Assembly: GCF_032854445.1 (NCBI RefSeq)
Contig: NC_088302.1
Coordinates: 51,304,046 to 51,368,045, forward strand
Reading direction: 5' to 3'
DNA from: Liolophura sinensis
Lineage: Eukaryota; Mollusca; Polyplacophora; Chitonida; Chitonidae
Length of the DNA: 64,000 nucleotides
Numbering within the stretch: position 1 is the stretch's first letter; every line of letters starts with the position of its first letter. Made by a program: the position numbers and the translations under genes. The notes under the pieces are model-generated. The model was not told the origin of the DNA, searched no databases, and saw nothing but the letters and a program-made list of their open reading frames with translations. Positions 38,632 through 50,694 of the stretch are shown here, piece after piece.

Positions 38632-40388
38632 TGATGAATCAGTAAATCAAGCAACTCTGCACCTTTAGTACGCCATAGTAAATCAGTAAATCAAGCAACT
38701 CTACGCCTTTAGTACGCCATAGTAAATCAGTAAATCAAGCAACTCTACGCCTTTAGTACGCCATGGTAAATCAGTAAATCAAGCAACTCTACACCTGTAG
38801 AACGCCATGGTAAATCAGTAAATCACGCAACTCTACACCTTTAGTACGCCATAGTAAATCAGTAAATCAAGCAACTCCACACCTTTAATACGTCATAGTA
38901 AATCAGTAAATCAACTCTACACTTGTAGTGCGCCATAGTAAATCAGTAAACCAAGTAACTCTACACCTTTAGTACACCATAGTAAATCAGTAAATCAAGC
39001 AACCCTACACCTGTAGAACGCCATAGTAAATCAGTAAATCAAGCAACTCTGCACCTGTAGTACGTCATGGTAAATCAGTAAATCACGCAACTCCACACCT
39101 TTAGTACGCCATAGTAATTCAGTAAATCAAGCAACTCTACGCCTTAAGTACGCCATGGTAAATCAGTAAATCAAGCAACTGTACACCTTTAGTACGCCAT
39201 AGTAAATCAGTAAATCAACTCTACACTTGCAGTACGCCATAGTAAATCAGTAAACCAAGTAACTCTACACCTTTAGTACACCATAGTAAATTTAATAAAT
39301 CAAGCAACTCTACACCTTTAAAACGCCATGGTAAATCAGTAAATCAAGCAAATCTACACCTGTAGTACGCCATGGTAAATCAGTAAATCAAGCAACTCTG
39401 CACCTTTAGTACGCCATGGTAAATCAGTAAATCAAGCAACTCTACACCTGTAGAACGCCATGGTAAATCAGTAAATCACGCAACTCTACACCTTTAGTAC
39501 GCCATAGTAAATCAGTAAATCAAGCAACTCCACACCTTTAATACGTCATAGTAAATCAGTAAATCAACTCTACACTTGTAGTGCGCCATAGTAAATCAGT
39601 AAACCAAGTAACTCTACACCTTTAGTACACCATAGTAAATCAGTAAATCAAGCAACCCTACACCTGTAGAACGCCATAGTAAATCAGTAAATCAAGCAAC
39701 TCTGCACCTGTAGTACGTCATGGTAAATCAGTAAATCACGCAACTCCACACCTTTAGTACGCCATAGTAATTCAGTAAATCAAGCAACTCTACGCCTTAA
39801 GTACGCCATGGTAAATCAGTAAATCAAGCAACTGTACACCTTTAGTACGCCATAGTAAATCAGTAAATCAACTCTACACTTGCAGTACGCCATAGTAAAT
39901 CAGTAAACCAAGTAACTCTACACCTTTAGTACACCATAGTAAATTTAATAAATCAAGCAACTCTACACCTTTAAAACGCCATGGTAAATCAGTAAATCAA
40001 GCAAATCTACACCTGTAGTACGCCATGGTAAATCAGTAAATCAAGCAACTCTGCACCTTTAGTACGCCATAGTAATTCAGTAAATCAAGCAACTCCACAC
40101 CTTTAGCACGCCATGGTAAATCAGTAAATCAAGCAACTCCACACCTTTAGTACGCCATAGTCAATCAGTAAATCAACTCTACACTTGTAGTACGCCATAG
40201 TAAATCTGTAAACCAAGCAACTCTACACCTTTAGTTACACCATAGTAAATCAGTACATCAAGCAACTCTGCACCTGTAGTACGCCATGGTAAATCAGTAA
40301 ATCAAGCAACTCTACACCTTTAGTACGCCATAGTAAATCGGTAAATCGGTAAATCAAGCAACTTTGCACCTTTAGTACACCATTGTAA
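38632..40388. repeat. 44-bp minisatellite with a 653-bp higher-order duplication
   Basis: About 40 units of CATAGTAAATCAGTAAATCA plus AGCAACTCTACACCTTTAGT plus ACGC; some units lack AAGCA and are 38-39 bp. Unit variants (for example TTTAATACGTCA, TTTAATAAATCAAG, TGTAGTGCGCC) recur in the same order 653 bp apart: 38791 with 39444, 39321 with 39974. The blocks 38750-39402 and 39403-40065 look identical base for base by eye. Confidence 0.95.
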
Positions 40389-41077
40389 AAGAAATACAAT
40401 TGGTCGGGTTATTGCCAACAGTATTCACTGCATAGATTCACGCGCGTTTATTACCACCAGTAAAGACTTGGTATGCCAAACATCGCATTTTATGGCCCAA
40501 AACTTGAGACCTATAAAGGTGACGGATAATAAATCTGTGCTAGAAGAAGGTTGGGTCACAAATAATTTCTGTACCCTCCCAAGAAGGGCATCCGTTGTAG
40601 CTACTTCCACCCTCTTGTTTGAAAACAGTTTCTATAATAGTGGCGGAACTCAAAATTCAACCTTAAGATATTACTAATATGGATAAAAAATATTCCTTTT
40701 GTATATGTATTTATGAGTTTTTTTTTCAGCAGAACAGATATGAATGAGACATAACAGTGTGCCTGTAGTTAAACTTTCTATCGGCCAATCTCTGTGTGAG
40801 CAGTTACAATCGGTATATGCACATATATATACTAATCTGCAGATCGAGGTGGACAAAGAAAACAATAACAGCACTGATAAATCCAAAACGAGATGGAATT
40901 CCAGAAAGTACCGTTGTAAAGCTGAGTTGATAAAAAAAACTTTGTAACTCTGCCTACACAGAGTTCTTTAGTCTGAAAATATACTGATTCCAGGTGTTCC
41001 AGATTTTCTTTAGTAAAGTTCTTTGCGTGCCACATCCACTTGCTCATGGTCAGTAGTTAGTTGCATCTGTCGCCCAA

Positions 41078-43571
41078 TTAACCAGTCCGGGGAACGTCAA
41101 CGATGACACCATCCTGATTTACGAAGATTCGCACCCTTTCGAACCTGAAGTCTCGGGTGACCGGGGACCCTTCCGGAATACGAATAGGCTGGGAGAGAAA
41201 AGGAAGGAGAAACTAAATGTATACACTGACGTGAATTCTGTATTTGAAAATTGTATACAACAATCGGCATGGCTTCACTGAAATTTATTTATTTGTTTGT
41301 TTGTTTGTTTATTTATTTGTTTGACTGGTGTCAAGAATGTTTCATTTAGTGATGTGATGGTGGTCAGAATGGGTAGAGGTAGACGTTTGGTAAGTTACTG
41401 ACGGATTTTCCTACACGTGACGTACAAACTGGCGGTCTACACGGAACGTAAGACTGCACAGGAACTATTTCCCCCACTAAGTTCTGATGATACATATATC
41501 CGTTGGCTGTATAATCCCTAATGACCTGCTAGTGTATGTTGCATGCGATGTACACGCCTTACCTCCAAGCCTGGGTGATTCTGCGCTAAGAACTGCACTG
41601 CCTCCTCATACGTCTGAAAAGGTGAAGCGTGAAGATATCATAGTTATGTAATGCTGTATACGGTGTATAGAATTTTGAGTATCCTATTCAAATATTTAAT
41701 TGTATAGGCTATTATTTATCTACTTTTTTTGACGCTGCTTTACAGGTTGACAACACCCATATACAAAAAAACACTGAAAGCCCGTGGCTGTCAAAACTGG
41801 GCCATTCACAATGCCCTGAAAACTCATTTCCCCAAGACGCCCACGGACATACAAACAAGTACTATAACTTTACCCTATGTACAAGGTTTATCCGAAAAAA
41901 TCAGATGAATTTTCGCGCCACATTTATAAAAATAACCTTAAAACCATATCAGAAACTGAGAACATCTCTTGTTCGACCTGAGGACAAGCCTATCAATAGC
42001 AAGACAAGTGGGGTGGTGTATGAAATAAAATGTGGTGAAAACACGTGCAGGGGTTCATATATTGGTGAAACACAGCAGCTACTAGGTAACCGTGTTAAAC
42101 ACATCAAAAACCCGCATCTAGTCCATGAACGTGAACTGTGTTCACCATGAAACTTGTACATACTGGTTTGTTCACTTTGTTTTGTATGTAACTTCAATAT
42201 AAATAGGAATTCTTCATGTTTAACACCGTACTCTGTTGAAGGCGAAAAGGTTGTCGCCGCAACGTCAGTAAATAATATACATTGTTCAGTGGAACGGTTT
42301 TTATAGTGTTATCCTTTATAGTACATTAACCTGGATGTCTGAAAATCTACATTCCTAAGTATATATAGATGATTATTATTTAAACGAACGTCACTAAACG
42401 GAAGCATATCAGAAACGAGATGAAAGCCATAAAAGGCAAAGTTTTCCCTAAGTTATGGAGAGAAACTTTCTATGATGCTGCAGAAGAACATCGACGTTAC
42501 GGCCCTAGGTTTGTGTTAAAAGGTGACACAAATTTACTTCTGGTTACCCAAGAACCCTTGGTAAACAAAAAAAAAACAATTTTTTGATAATAGTTCAAAG
42601 GTGAAATGTTCAGTTATCTTTCCAATATGGTTTTCAGTGTTGTCATCATTATTGCTGAAACGTTTAAACAGGCCACCATTCAGACTGTAAATGCATTTTA
42701 GACTTCCAAAAGATTAAGTGCTTGGTTACAGCTTTTTACTAAACAGGCTGAGTGAAAACCAAGAATAAACTTGTCAATGTGAACCATTGAGATTGCAAAT
42801 TTGTCAGAATTTATCTAGTGTACGACTTTCTGTCAATGGATAACAAAGACACGTAATTCCAAATTGTAGAGATGTAGATGGCACTTCACTGAGTACAGAT
42901 TTTACTGTCCACGCCTAAATCTCGGGGTCACGAATGTGCTTCACGCTGAAGCTTAACGCCGACTCATGACCATTTTTCTCTGTATCACAATAGGCTTCGA
43001 CACAAGCACCAGTACCTTCAGTAAATGAGTTTAAGTCTATAAAGTGGAAAGGTCACAAACTTGAAAGACGCGGTCGTAATTTGTTTAGCTTAAATTGTTT
43101 CCTCGAACAAATTAATCGCTCGATAAGTTCGGTACAATCTTGAAGTTCACAGAATGCACTTGGGATAAAGATTAGGGTTCTTCTCCAACTATATTATATA
43201 CATGTCGGTTGTGTGGATATATAATGTGTTGTCTTGTGGCAGGTTGGGGTCCATGCCGCTAAAGTGCTGTCACCACTGAAATATCATGCGTAAGACAGCA
43301 GACCACCCCCACCCTGTCACATTATGCTGACACAGGGCCACGTTTCCCTTCTTTGTTGAACGCCAAGCGAGTACCAGTCACAGACGTCCATGGAACACAA
43401 AGCATTTCGTACAGTTTTGAAGAGGATGATATTTACAGGACTAATTGCCAAGGCTGTGTAAGCAAACACAAGTATAACACATTACCCTTCCTTTGAGCTC
43501 GGGCCATTCGTGTTGAGGTGGGTCCGCCCATTGTTTTGGAGCCGTTGCACACAGTTTCACGTCTGCACCCG
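41078..43571 (-). CDS. Potato inhibitor I (eglin-like) serine protease inhibitor, N-terminus not found
   Basis: Three - strand exons: 43571-43486, 41613-41563 and 41188-41078 (stop TAA 41080-41078), all with GT/AG borders. Internal junctions are phase 0; the first exon enters in phase 1, so a start-bearing exon lies further upstream and was not identified. The 81 codons seen run: a linker with one Cys, EWPELKGR (compare WPELVGK of the family), [17 protein letters not shown], then [18 protein letters not shown] and VDVPRTG at the C-terminus. This matches the eglin c/barley CI-2 fold from helix to the terminal Gly; the family binds serine proteases in a substrate-like way with no disulphide needed. 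The reactive-site P1 residue aligned to eglin Leu45 is Arg, predicting trypsin-like targets. No frame damage seen. Confidence 0.85.
41285..41345 (-). mobile_element. Degenerate SINE tail
   Basis: ATTTATTTGTTTGTTTGTTT, then TTTGACTGGTGTCAAGAATG and TTTCATTTAGTGA resemble the reversed tail of the first SINE family. Lies in an intron of the inhibitor gene. Confidence 0.5.
41740..42315 (+). mobile_element. Penelope-like retroelement fragment
   Basis: Translated segments show [14 protein letters not shown], then [21 protein letters not shown] and SYIGETQ, the signature that links the reverse transcriptase to the GIY-YIG endonuclease in Penelope-like elements. Only this C-terminal part is present and the copy is broken. 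The downstream GGCGAAAAGGTTGTCGCCGC AACGTCAGTAAA stretch is typical of the 3' end of such elements. It sits in an intron of the inhibitor gene, in the opposite orientation. Confidence 0.8.
42316..43485. other. Inhibitor intron, remainder
   Basis: No exon or RNA gene recognised. A 45-codon open frame starting near 42420 (+) has no homology that I recognise. Confidence 0.45.
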
Positions 43572-43798
43572 CTGTAGGTTACAGAAAACTATCAGCTATA
43601 AGCCGAATATTACTCTCTTTATGCAGAGGAGCGTAGCTGTAAGTGTACTCAACTGGGTAGGGTAAGGATGGTCTGGTTTACAGAGACTAGCCCGGTAAAC
43701 GCAGAACTTCGATCAGGTAGCCGATTTGGGGTGAGGAAAGCCTCTTGTGAATGAAAACTAAACATTTTAACCACCCGGTACCAAGCGTATGCGGGGGT

Positions 43799-43805
43799 TT
43801 TTATA
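43799..43805 (-). promoter_or_regulatory. Possible TATA box for the inhibitor gene
   Basis: On the - strand the motif is GACTATAAAAACCCC, about 230 bp before the first recognised exon (43571). It would place a transcript start near 43,770, but no signal-peptide exon with a matching phase was found between, so the link to the gene is tentative. Confidence 0.3.
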
Positions 43806-43879
43806 GTCCACTTGACCCCCAAGGAACGACCAAGTTCGGCATCCAGCTTTAATGGATCTGCTATGACGCCAGTGTGTTG

Positions 43880-44640
43880 CTGAGACCAAGCTTACTTTAA
43901 AACAGCGCGGAAAACGCCGGTACTAATTCACTCCGCTACAGGTGACATAAATCCTGTACAGGGTGGTACCGGAGTCTATGTTATAGTTTTATGACCCATA
44001 ACCCATAACCCTCTAGAGACTATACAGACTGTGTTGATCATGTTCATGGCGTGGGTAGAATGTAATGTTACTCAACCAGAACAGGTACATGCATACAGAG
44101 TTCAAGTGTTTCTAAGCCACTAATTTAAATTAAAATTTTCGGATAGGTTTGAAGTTTTGTTGTTTTTTGTTGATTCACAATATATACTTTCTTCAATACC
44201 ACCGAGCAATATTTCAGATATATTGCATTGTTGGAAATTAACAGTTCATACAACATATTCAGTTTGAGATTTCTGTACAGTTTGCAGTCCTGGCAGATGT
44301 TGCCGAAAATTCTATAATCGCTTCTGGAATATCAAGACGGTTTATCGGCCTCTCGGTATGTGCTGTATATTACAGTTGTGAAGAACAGAATTTTTGGTTT
44401 ATTGGAACTTTGGCTGAATATGCATAACCTCCTCGTATACCACTTCTGATGTGAAGCACTTTGCTGAATCCTCTCATCTTTTTATCTGGCGATTTACCAA
44501 TGTTTACCAACGTTTTTGATTGAAATCTACCAGATTTCTGTTGAATATGGAAGTATACAGCTTATCACTGTAATGTACTGATCTTGTCATCTTTAGCATG
44601 CCTATACATCCTGTTCAGTGCAGGGTTCAAAACTCAACAC
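43880..44640. other. Intergenic, no feature seen
   Basis: No gene or repeat recognised on either strand. Confidence 0.4.
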
Positions 44641-44654
44641 ATGAAAGAGCTGTA

Positions 44655-44888
44655 TCGCTGTGACTATCTGGTCCTTGACCAGTAAGGTGACTTGTTCGAA
44701 TCCAGCTCTCGTTGTTTCATTCGCGGCCTTGAGTTCAAGAGGTGTGCCATTGTACCAGGGCAGGTCGGAGATTTACTCCGGTTATTCAGGTGCCCTTCCA
44801 TGCATCCATTAACCTGGCCGCCGTGATATAAGTGAAAAATTATTGAGCATGGCGTTAAACAACCACTCATTCAATCAATTAATCAATA
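44655..44888 (+). mobile_element. tRNA-derived SINE, first family
   Basis: tRNA-like head with TTCGAATCC at 44695-44703, body CCAGGGCAGGTCGGAG, then CATCCATTAACCTGGCCGCC, GTGATATAAGTGAAAAATTA, GGCGTTAAACAACCACTCAT and a CAATTAATCAATAAA tail. Moderately diverged. Confidence 0.7.
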
Positions 44889-45023
44889 AACCAATAAATT
44901 CTGTCAGATGAATGCTGTATTTTGGAAAGAAACTTGTCACTTATTCACATGTATTATCTTACAAAATAATTTGTTATTGAACCCGATATTTCTGTAACAG
45001 CGGTGTGACGTCTACCATTAAGG

Positions 45024-45130
45024 GCCGCCTCCGTGGCCCAGTGGTTAGCACGTTCGCCTCGGGTGACCCGGGATCAGACCCTGGTAGGGTCATACCAAAG
45101 ACTTGTTGCTCCAAGGATTCATTCATTCAC
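45024..45130 (+). mobile_element. Short SINE, second family, internally deleted
   Basis: Well-kept tRNA-like head (GGCCGCCTCCGTGGCCCAGT, GGTTAGCACGTTCGCCTCGG, B box GGGATCAGACCC) followed by GGTCATACCAAAGACTTGTT and, almost at once, the ATTCATTCATTC tail. The central body is absent. It is not a tRNA gene: no acceptor stem closes it. Confidence 0.8.
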
Positions 45131-45923
45131 AATTACCATTAGTAAACGTCAATCTCCCAAATCAATGTACAATGTACAATTCCTGTACAATTCCTGCAAA
45201 AATTCCATCGTGAACATATCAGGAGAGGACTTAAAACACGTCCTTCCGGCATCACTGGAAACATCCGCCTGCATGATTCTCTTTACATGAATTCGTTTTA
45301 ATTTCTTCCTTATTTCTATTCTCTAGCGGTTTGTGTTGAACGTTGGTCGGAGGTAAATTGGCGTATTTCACAGGTTACTTGTGATCGTTTGCCAACTATT
45401 ACACTGTATAGTCGCTGCTCTGGTTTTACTCCCTATGCTGTACATAATGTGATTATTTACCGGGAATGATTATTATGGTTGACCGCTTCAGGTATATAAA
45501 GACGATACATACAAAGACCTGGTCCCAAATAGCCACCACGCTACAAAATTGATCTTAAAATGTTCTTTTCTCTTTAAATAAAAGACGAAAAAAATTGAGA
45601 TCATATTTACAAATAAATTTTCATATTCTTTCATCTTAAGTTTGCATGTTTTTATGTTTTCTCTGCCTTTGTAAAAACGACATGAAACCTAATACAAACA
45701 AACTTACAAACAAACGAACAGCCGTGTTGTTTACCTCTTAATAACAACTCTGGTTGCCAGCTATTAGCTATATACGCGGTCGGGAATAATACGCAATCAT
45801 TGGACTAAACTGATAATTTCTAGGGAAGTGAACACGCCAGTCATGCACATTGGATTTCAACGGGCAAACAACTTGATCATGCAAATACATGCTTGTTATA
45901 CAGTCGATGCATTTACATGCATG

Positions 45924-45993
<70 letters not shown>

Positions 45994-46617
45994 TATATAT
46001 ATCCTCTCATGAATATATCTCTTTCGCATGTTATCTCACTGGTTGTAGTACTTTGACGGCACGGGCTCGTCTTATCACACACCTGATGTCTCCTCCTCGT
46101 TATATGACATGCATACACACATATATAGGGCACGCATGCACACATACATACACAAATATATAGGGCACGCACGCGCACACGCATATACACACTTATATGT
46201 AGGGCACGCACACACGCATACATACAAACATTCATACGTACATACATACATATACAAATACATGCATACATACATACATGCATATATACATGAAATGAGT
46301 CAAATACAGTGTGTTAATAAAGGTTATTCCGCTTTAGAATTATATATGAGGCATATATATACAGTGTGCTTTGTTCACTTAAGTTTTATAGATATTTATC
46401 TGGGTTAATCCACATCAGCAAAAATCTTGCATATATATACACGACAGTTTTCTTGATTTCCCGTGATCATTTTAAGTACATTTAAGTTATCGCTCCTCCA
46501 TGTACTATAATCTGTCTGTGTACAGGGTCGGATCTCTGGCGCGCTTCTCGCTGATACACAACTATAAATCCAGTTTGCTCAGTCAATTTCTCGCACCTGA
46601 CACGGGTCACATATGTA
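45131..46617. repeat. Intergenic with (AT)n and CA-rich microsatellites
   Basis: 45928-46002 is an almost perfect AT run; 46110-46290 is a CACA/TACA-rich tract (CATACATACA, GCACACAC). Frames through them are low-complexity artefacts. No gene recognised. Confidence 0.8.
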
Positions 46618-47837
46618 CTAATTCCTGCCGAACATGGAGTACTGTTCAGACAGAGTGAGATAGATCTCGTAGCAGCCAACGTGACGTGACACAGTTCCAA
46701 TGGTGGTGTGCGCATATTAATTCTCTGCGTGATAATCTCCGGCGATGAGAGGCAGGTATTCCAGCTGAACGGTAGTCGGTGGCAAAGGAATAGGTACCCT
46801 GTAGGTGAGACAAAGCTTACGCATTAAAACAATTCTTTATTTCTAAAAAATGTCGCCAAATTCATTTATAAGTTTTTCATTTCTTCGAAAATTACTTTTT
46901 GAATAACAAGCTTTCGTCCTTTGCATGCAACGCAATTGTATATTTGACAATTTGATATCTTGTGACAGCAGAAGTCCTTAGTTGAGGTCCATATTTGCTT
47001 TATCCACGTAACATGGTGTGAATATAAGCCCAATGATCTTCCATGAAAATAGATCACCCCACCATGCTCATTCCACATTCTTTCTTTATTTATTTATTTG
47101 AGCCGGGGAAACCCACTCACATATATTCATTCATATCTAACACGATATAAGCTCTTTGTTTACGTCAACAATTAATGTTAATTCTGTATAAGTGAGCTAT
47201 AGGACATAACCATAGATGTCAACATAAATTCCGAATATTACCTTTCCAAAGGGACACTGACAGGAGATGTTCCTCTGCGAAAGGTGGCTCAGGGCATTGT
47301 GGGATCATGTCCAAGATCTGACAGAAATCATCATAGTCGCACGTCCAAAACTGTCCCAGACAAGGGATTTTTATGTAGTTTGATCCTAACTTCTTGGCAA
47401 TGAGGACAGAAGCCCTGTAAAAATAAACGGCGTTTAAAATGATCAAATAAAACTCAAAATCTCCCCATGGACGCTCCTGAGTTGTTCTTAATTAACATAA
47501 TCCATCCATCAGTTAATAGCGATAGTAATTATACTTGCCTTTAAAGACTTCGTCCCAGTTTGATATACAGTATATGTGACTTCGGTATTAATTAATACAC
47601 TATCTACACTCTCGCTTAAGGATGTACAACAAAACAATTTAATTTTCCCGAATTTACACTGTAAGAGGCGCAGTCTGATTGGTCAAATCTTTGTGTTTAT
47701 ACTCCAATGACCGCAAAAAATGAAGCCACGTCCACATAGAACTGAAAAAACTGAGGGCAGGTCATGTAAAATGACAAACAGAACACAGTTAATATATCTG
47801 ATTTAGTCCGTATTATATTCACATTCATAAACAGGGA

Positions 47838-48294
47838 GGATCAGTACAAATTCTGTGGATAGTTTAGGATGAATTGTATCAGTACAAATTCTGTGGATAG
47901 TTTAGGATGAATTGGATCAGTACAAATTCTGTGGATAGTTTAGGATGAATTGGATCAGTACAAATTCTGTGGATAGTTTAGAATGAATTGGATCAGTAAC
48001 AAATTCTGTGGATAGTTTAGGATGAATTGGATCAGTACAAATTCTGTGGATAGTTTAGGATGAATTGGATCAGTACAAAGTTCTGTGGATAGTTTAGAAT
48101 GAATTGGATCAGTACAAATTCTGTGGATAGTTTAGGATGAATTGGATCAGTACAAATTCTGTGGATAGTTTAGAATGAATTGGATCAGTACAATTCTGTG
48201 GATAATTTAGGATGAATTGGATCAGTACAAATTCTGTGGATAGTTTAGGAAGAATTGTATCAGTACAAATTCTGTGGATAGTTTAGGATGAATT
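47838..48294. repeat. 38-bp minisatellite, 12 units
   Basis: Units GGATCAGTACAAATTCTGTG plus GATAGTTTAGGATGAATT, very uniform, with single-base insertions in three units. Lies in the second intron of the decayed GM2-activator-like gene. Confidence 0.95.
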
Positions 48295-49227
48295 TAAGAC
48301 TGTTTTAAAAAGTTAGTGCCCACCTCAGAAGGAGCTTGATCACAAACACGCATAGACCTGCTAGGCCAGTGAGTGCATATGCGACGCGGATTCATACAGT
48401 TTTGCAAAGCGTTTTTTTTTTTTCATTTATATCTCAATAGACCTAAAAAAAATACTAGTCAGTACTTAAATTTACTCGATTCTGGGACTTGCTGCACAGC
48501 GTGGTGGCTTGGGTTTTTTTAGACGGATTTGAATTAACATTATGCCCTTATATATAAAAATGGTGGTATCCTATAACTGTTCCATTGCGTTTTATCTATT
48601 GACACATTGAACATCACTTCTTCGACACTACATGTATATACAGTGTACACATCATACATACGAAAGCAGTATGACTGACAAGTTTTTTTACTTCATATAC
48701 CAGCAGTGTACATGTACATCGAAAATTGAATGCTAACTCACATTTCTGTATCACGGTACCCCCTTTAGATGCATGGTTAGCCTGCAATTTACCTTCAGTG
48801 GTGAGCCGAAGTCTTCAGTGTACTGCATCACGAAAGAGACTTGGAGGGTACCTGGTATGACGATTGGGTCTGGCGTCAATGAAAAAGTTCAGGGCTCGGA
48901 AGATGTCGTCGGATGACCCACAGTCGTCCAGGAAAACGCTTTCAGAGTCAGGGGACGTACTGTTTCCTGCAGATGGACCAAGAGGTAGGGGTTATGAGTC
49001 AGGAATGGGCGAACAGACTAACTGCATGGCAAAACCCCCTCAAATTAAAATCGACGACTGTCTCGAAAGCTTCAATTGGTTCGGCTTCAGTAGTCAAACT
49101 GTCGAGGTCTGCTAGTTGCTTAATATTTTAAACAACTCCGTCAATGTGCCTTATTAAACGTTCAATAAGGTACGGCCACATCTATAATCTTAACTGTACA
49201 TTATCGGTTATTTACATGAACAGGTGG

Positions 49228-49479
49228 AATATTTATTTATTTGATTTTTTTTACGCCATACTCATGAATATTCCATTTATACGCCGGCCAGCATTATGGT
49301 GGGAGAAACCGGCACAGCCCGGGGGAAACCACGGCCATCCGCAGGTTACAGACAGACCTTCCTATATAATGTCGGAGAGGAAGCCAGCATGAGTTGGACT
49401 TGAAACTCACAACGACTGCATAGTGGGAGGCTCCTGGGTCATTGCGCCGTACTCCCCTCGGCCACGGAGGCCCCCAACG
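49228..49479 (-). mobile_element. tRNA-derived SINE, first family, near full length
   Basis: Read on the - strand: tRNA-like head GGGGGCCTCCGTGGCCGAGG, then CAATGACCCAGGAGCCTCCC, AGTTTCAAGTCCAACTCATG, CTGGCTTCCTCTCCGACAT, a CTGCGGATGGCCGTGG block, CCACCATAATGCTGGCCGGC, GAATATTCATGAGTATGGCG and an AAATAAATAAA tail. The most complete copy in the window and the reference for the fragments. Confidence 0.9.
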
Positions 49480-49872
49480 GTTAGAATAAAACCATAACTA
49501 AAGTAAATTGACATCAAGAAGTAACGTTGACGGTGCGGGAACAACGTTGTTAGTCAATACATTAACGGTCCCTACAATGGTCATTACTTAACCAAGGCTG
49601 GACAGTACATTCAATGTCAGGGTCACCTTTAAAGGATCTGAGTTTTTAGAGTTTTTATACACATACATGCAGGTCAATATTGTTTTAGCACGTTTTGAAG
49701 GTGTATATCAAACCCACAAACTCAGGCAGAATAGTACATCTAATTTCCTTGCACACGCTACCTTAACGTTTTGAATCTATCAGTCACAGAAATGCTGGGG
49801 TCGCGTACGTAATTGGTACTTAAAGAGAATGATTTTGTGACGCCACACTTAGCTTGAAGAGGCCACATATTT

Positions 49873-49895
49873 GGGGGGGGGGGGGGGGGGGGGGG
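49873..49895. repeat. Poly-G run of 23
   Basis: Uninterrupted G homopolymer between TT and CGGAC. Length should be regarded as uncertain. Confidence 0.9.
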
Positions 49896-50690
49896 CGGAC
49901 TCTGTAGAATGTAAAGATCGCCGTCTCAGTGAAAGGCATTTGGGGGTCAGTCCTGTTTTGGAGTTGTCCGAATCAGCTGTTTATCAGAGCTATCGACAAT
50001 TTGTACGGACCATGACCTACCTCTGTCATGTGATAAAGCCAATGGATCTGAACACCAACGCCAAAGGTCAAGATGACTGACAGCATTTGTCGTGAACTTC
50101 GCCGAGAACTGGGTGAAAAGTCTATTGACAATTGAAGGCTAAAGCAGTTCTGCATTCAACCGAGTACAAGTACCATCTCTATATGGGCTACATTTTAGAT
50201 GCATTATTCGTGGGCCATCGGGTCTATGGGCGAAAGCGGGGGGCTTTCGTTTTGTTGATGACAAATTCCCATGTTCGGACTTGTCCTACATCAACACATT
50301 ATACCACAAGCCCAATCACAGACTTACAGGAGAGTGCAAATGACGACACACCTCTCTACATTTAAATGTATACCTTGTTACAGAGGAATATATCTGATGT
50401 CCTTGTTCAGGAATAATTATGAATAGGATTTTTGATTGTCTTGCCGACGAGAATTATAATCTGGTGAACATTGTTTGAAGCCTGCTGTGGTTCAGAAGCT
50501 GATCAAATATAGAGGAATGTCAAGAGGAATACGACAGCTGTCATATACGAAGCAACGTTATATAATTGGCACTGTGGACATAGTGGACACGATCGGCGCC
50601 TAGATGAACCCTTGAACATAATGTCCATAAATTATAAAAGGGTCTATACACATGTACACACAAGCAGTAACAGTGTTGTACTCCCATAAA
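49896..50690. other. Intergenic / first intron of the decayed GM2A copy
   Basis: Short open frames on the + strand (49871-50080, 50132-50365) without recognisable domains. Nothing else seen. Confidence 0.4.
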
Positions 50691-50694
50691 ACAA

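Noticed and set aside
43600-43765. ATG at 43765 (- strand) as the inhibitor's start exon
   Set aside because: Its peptide lacks a signal sequence and no good donor gives the phase-1 junction needed at 43571.
45024-45100. tRNA gene
   Set aside because: A and B boxes are present but no closing acceptor stem; continues into a SINE tail.
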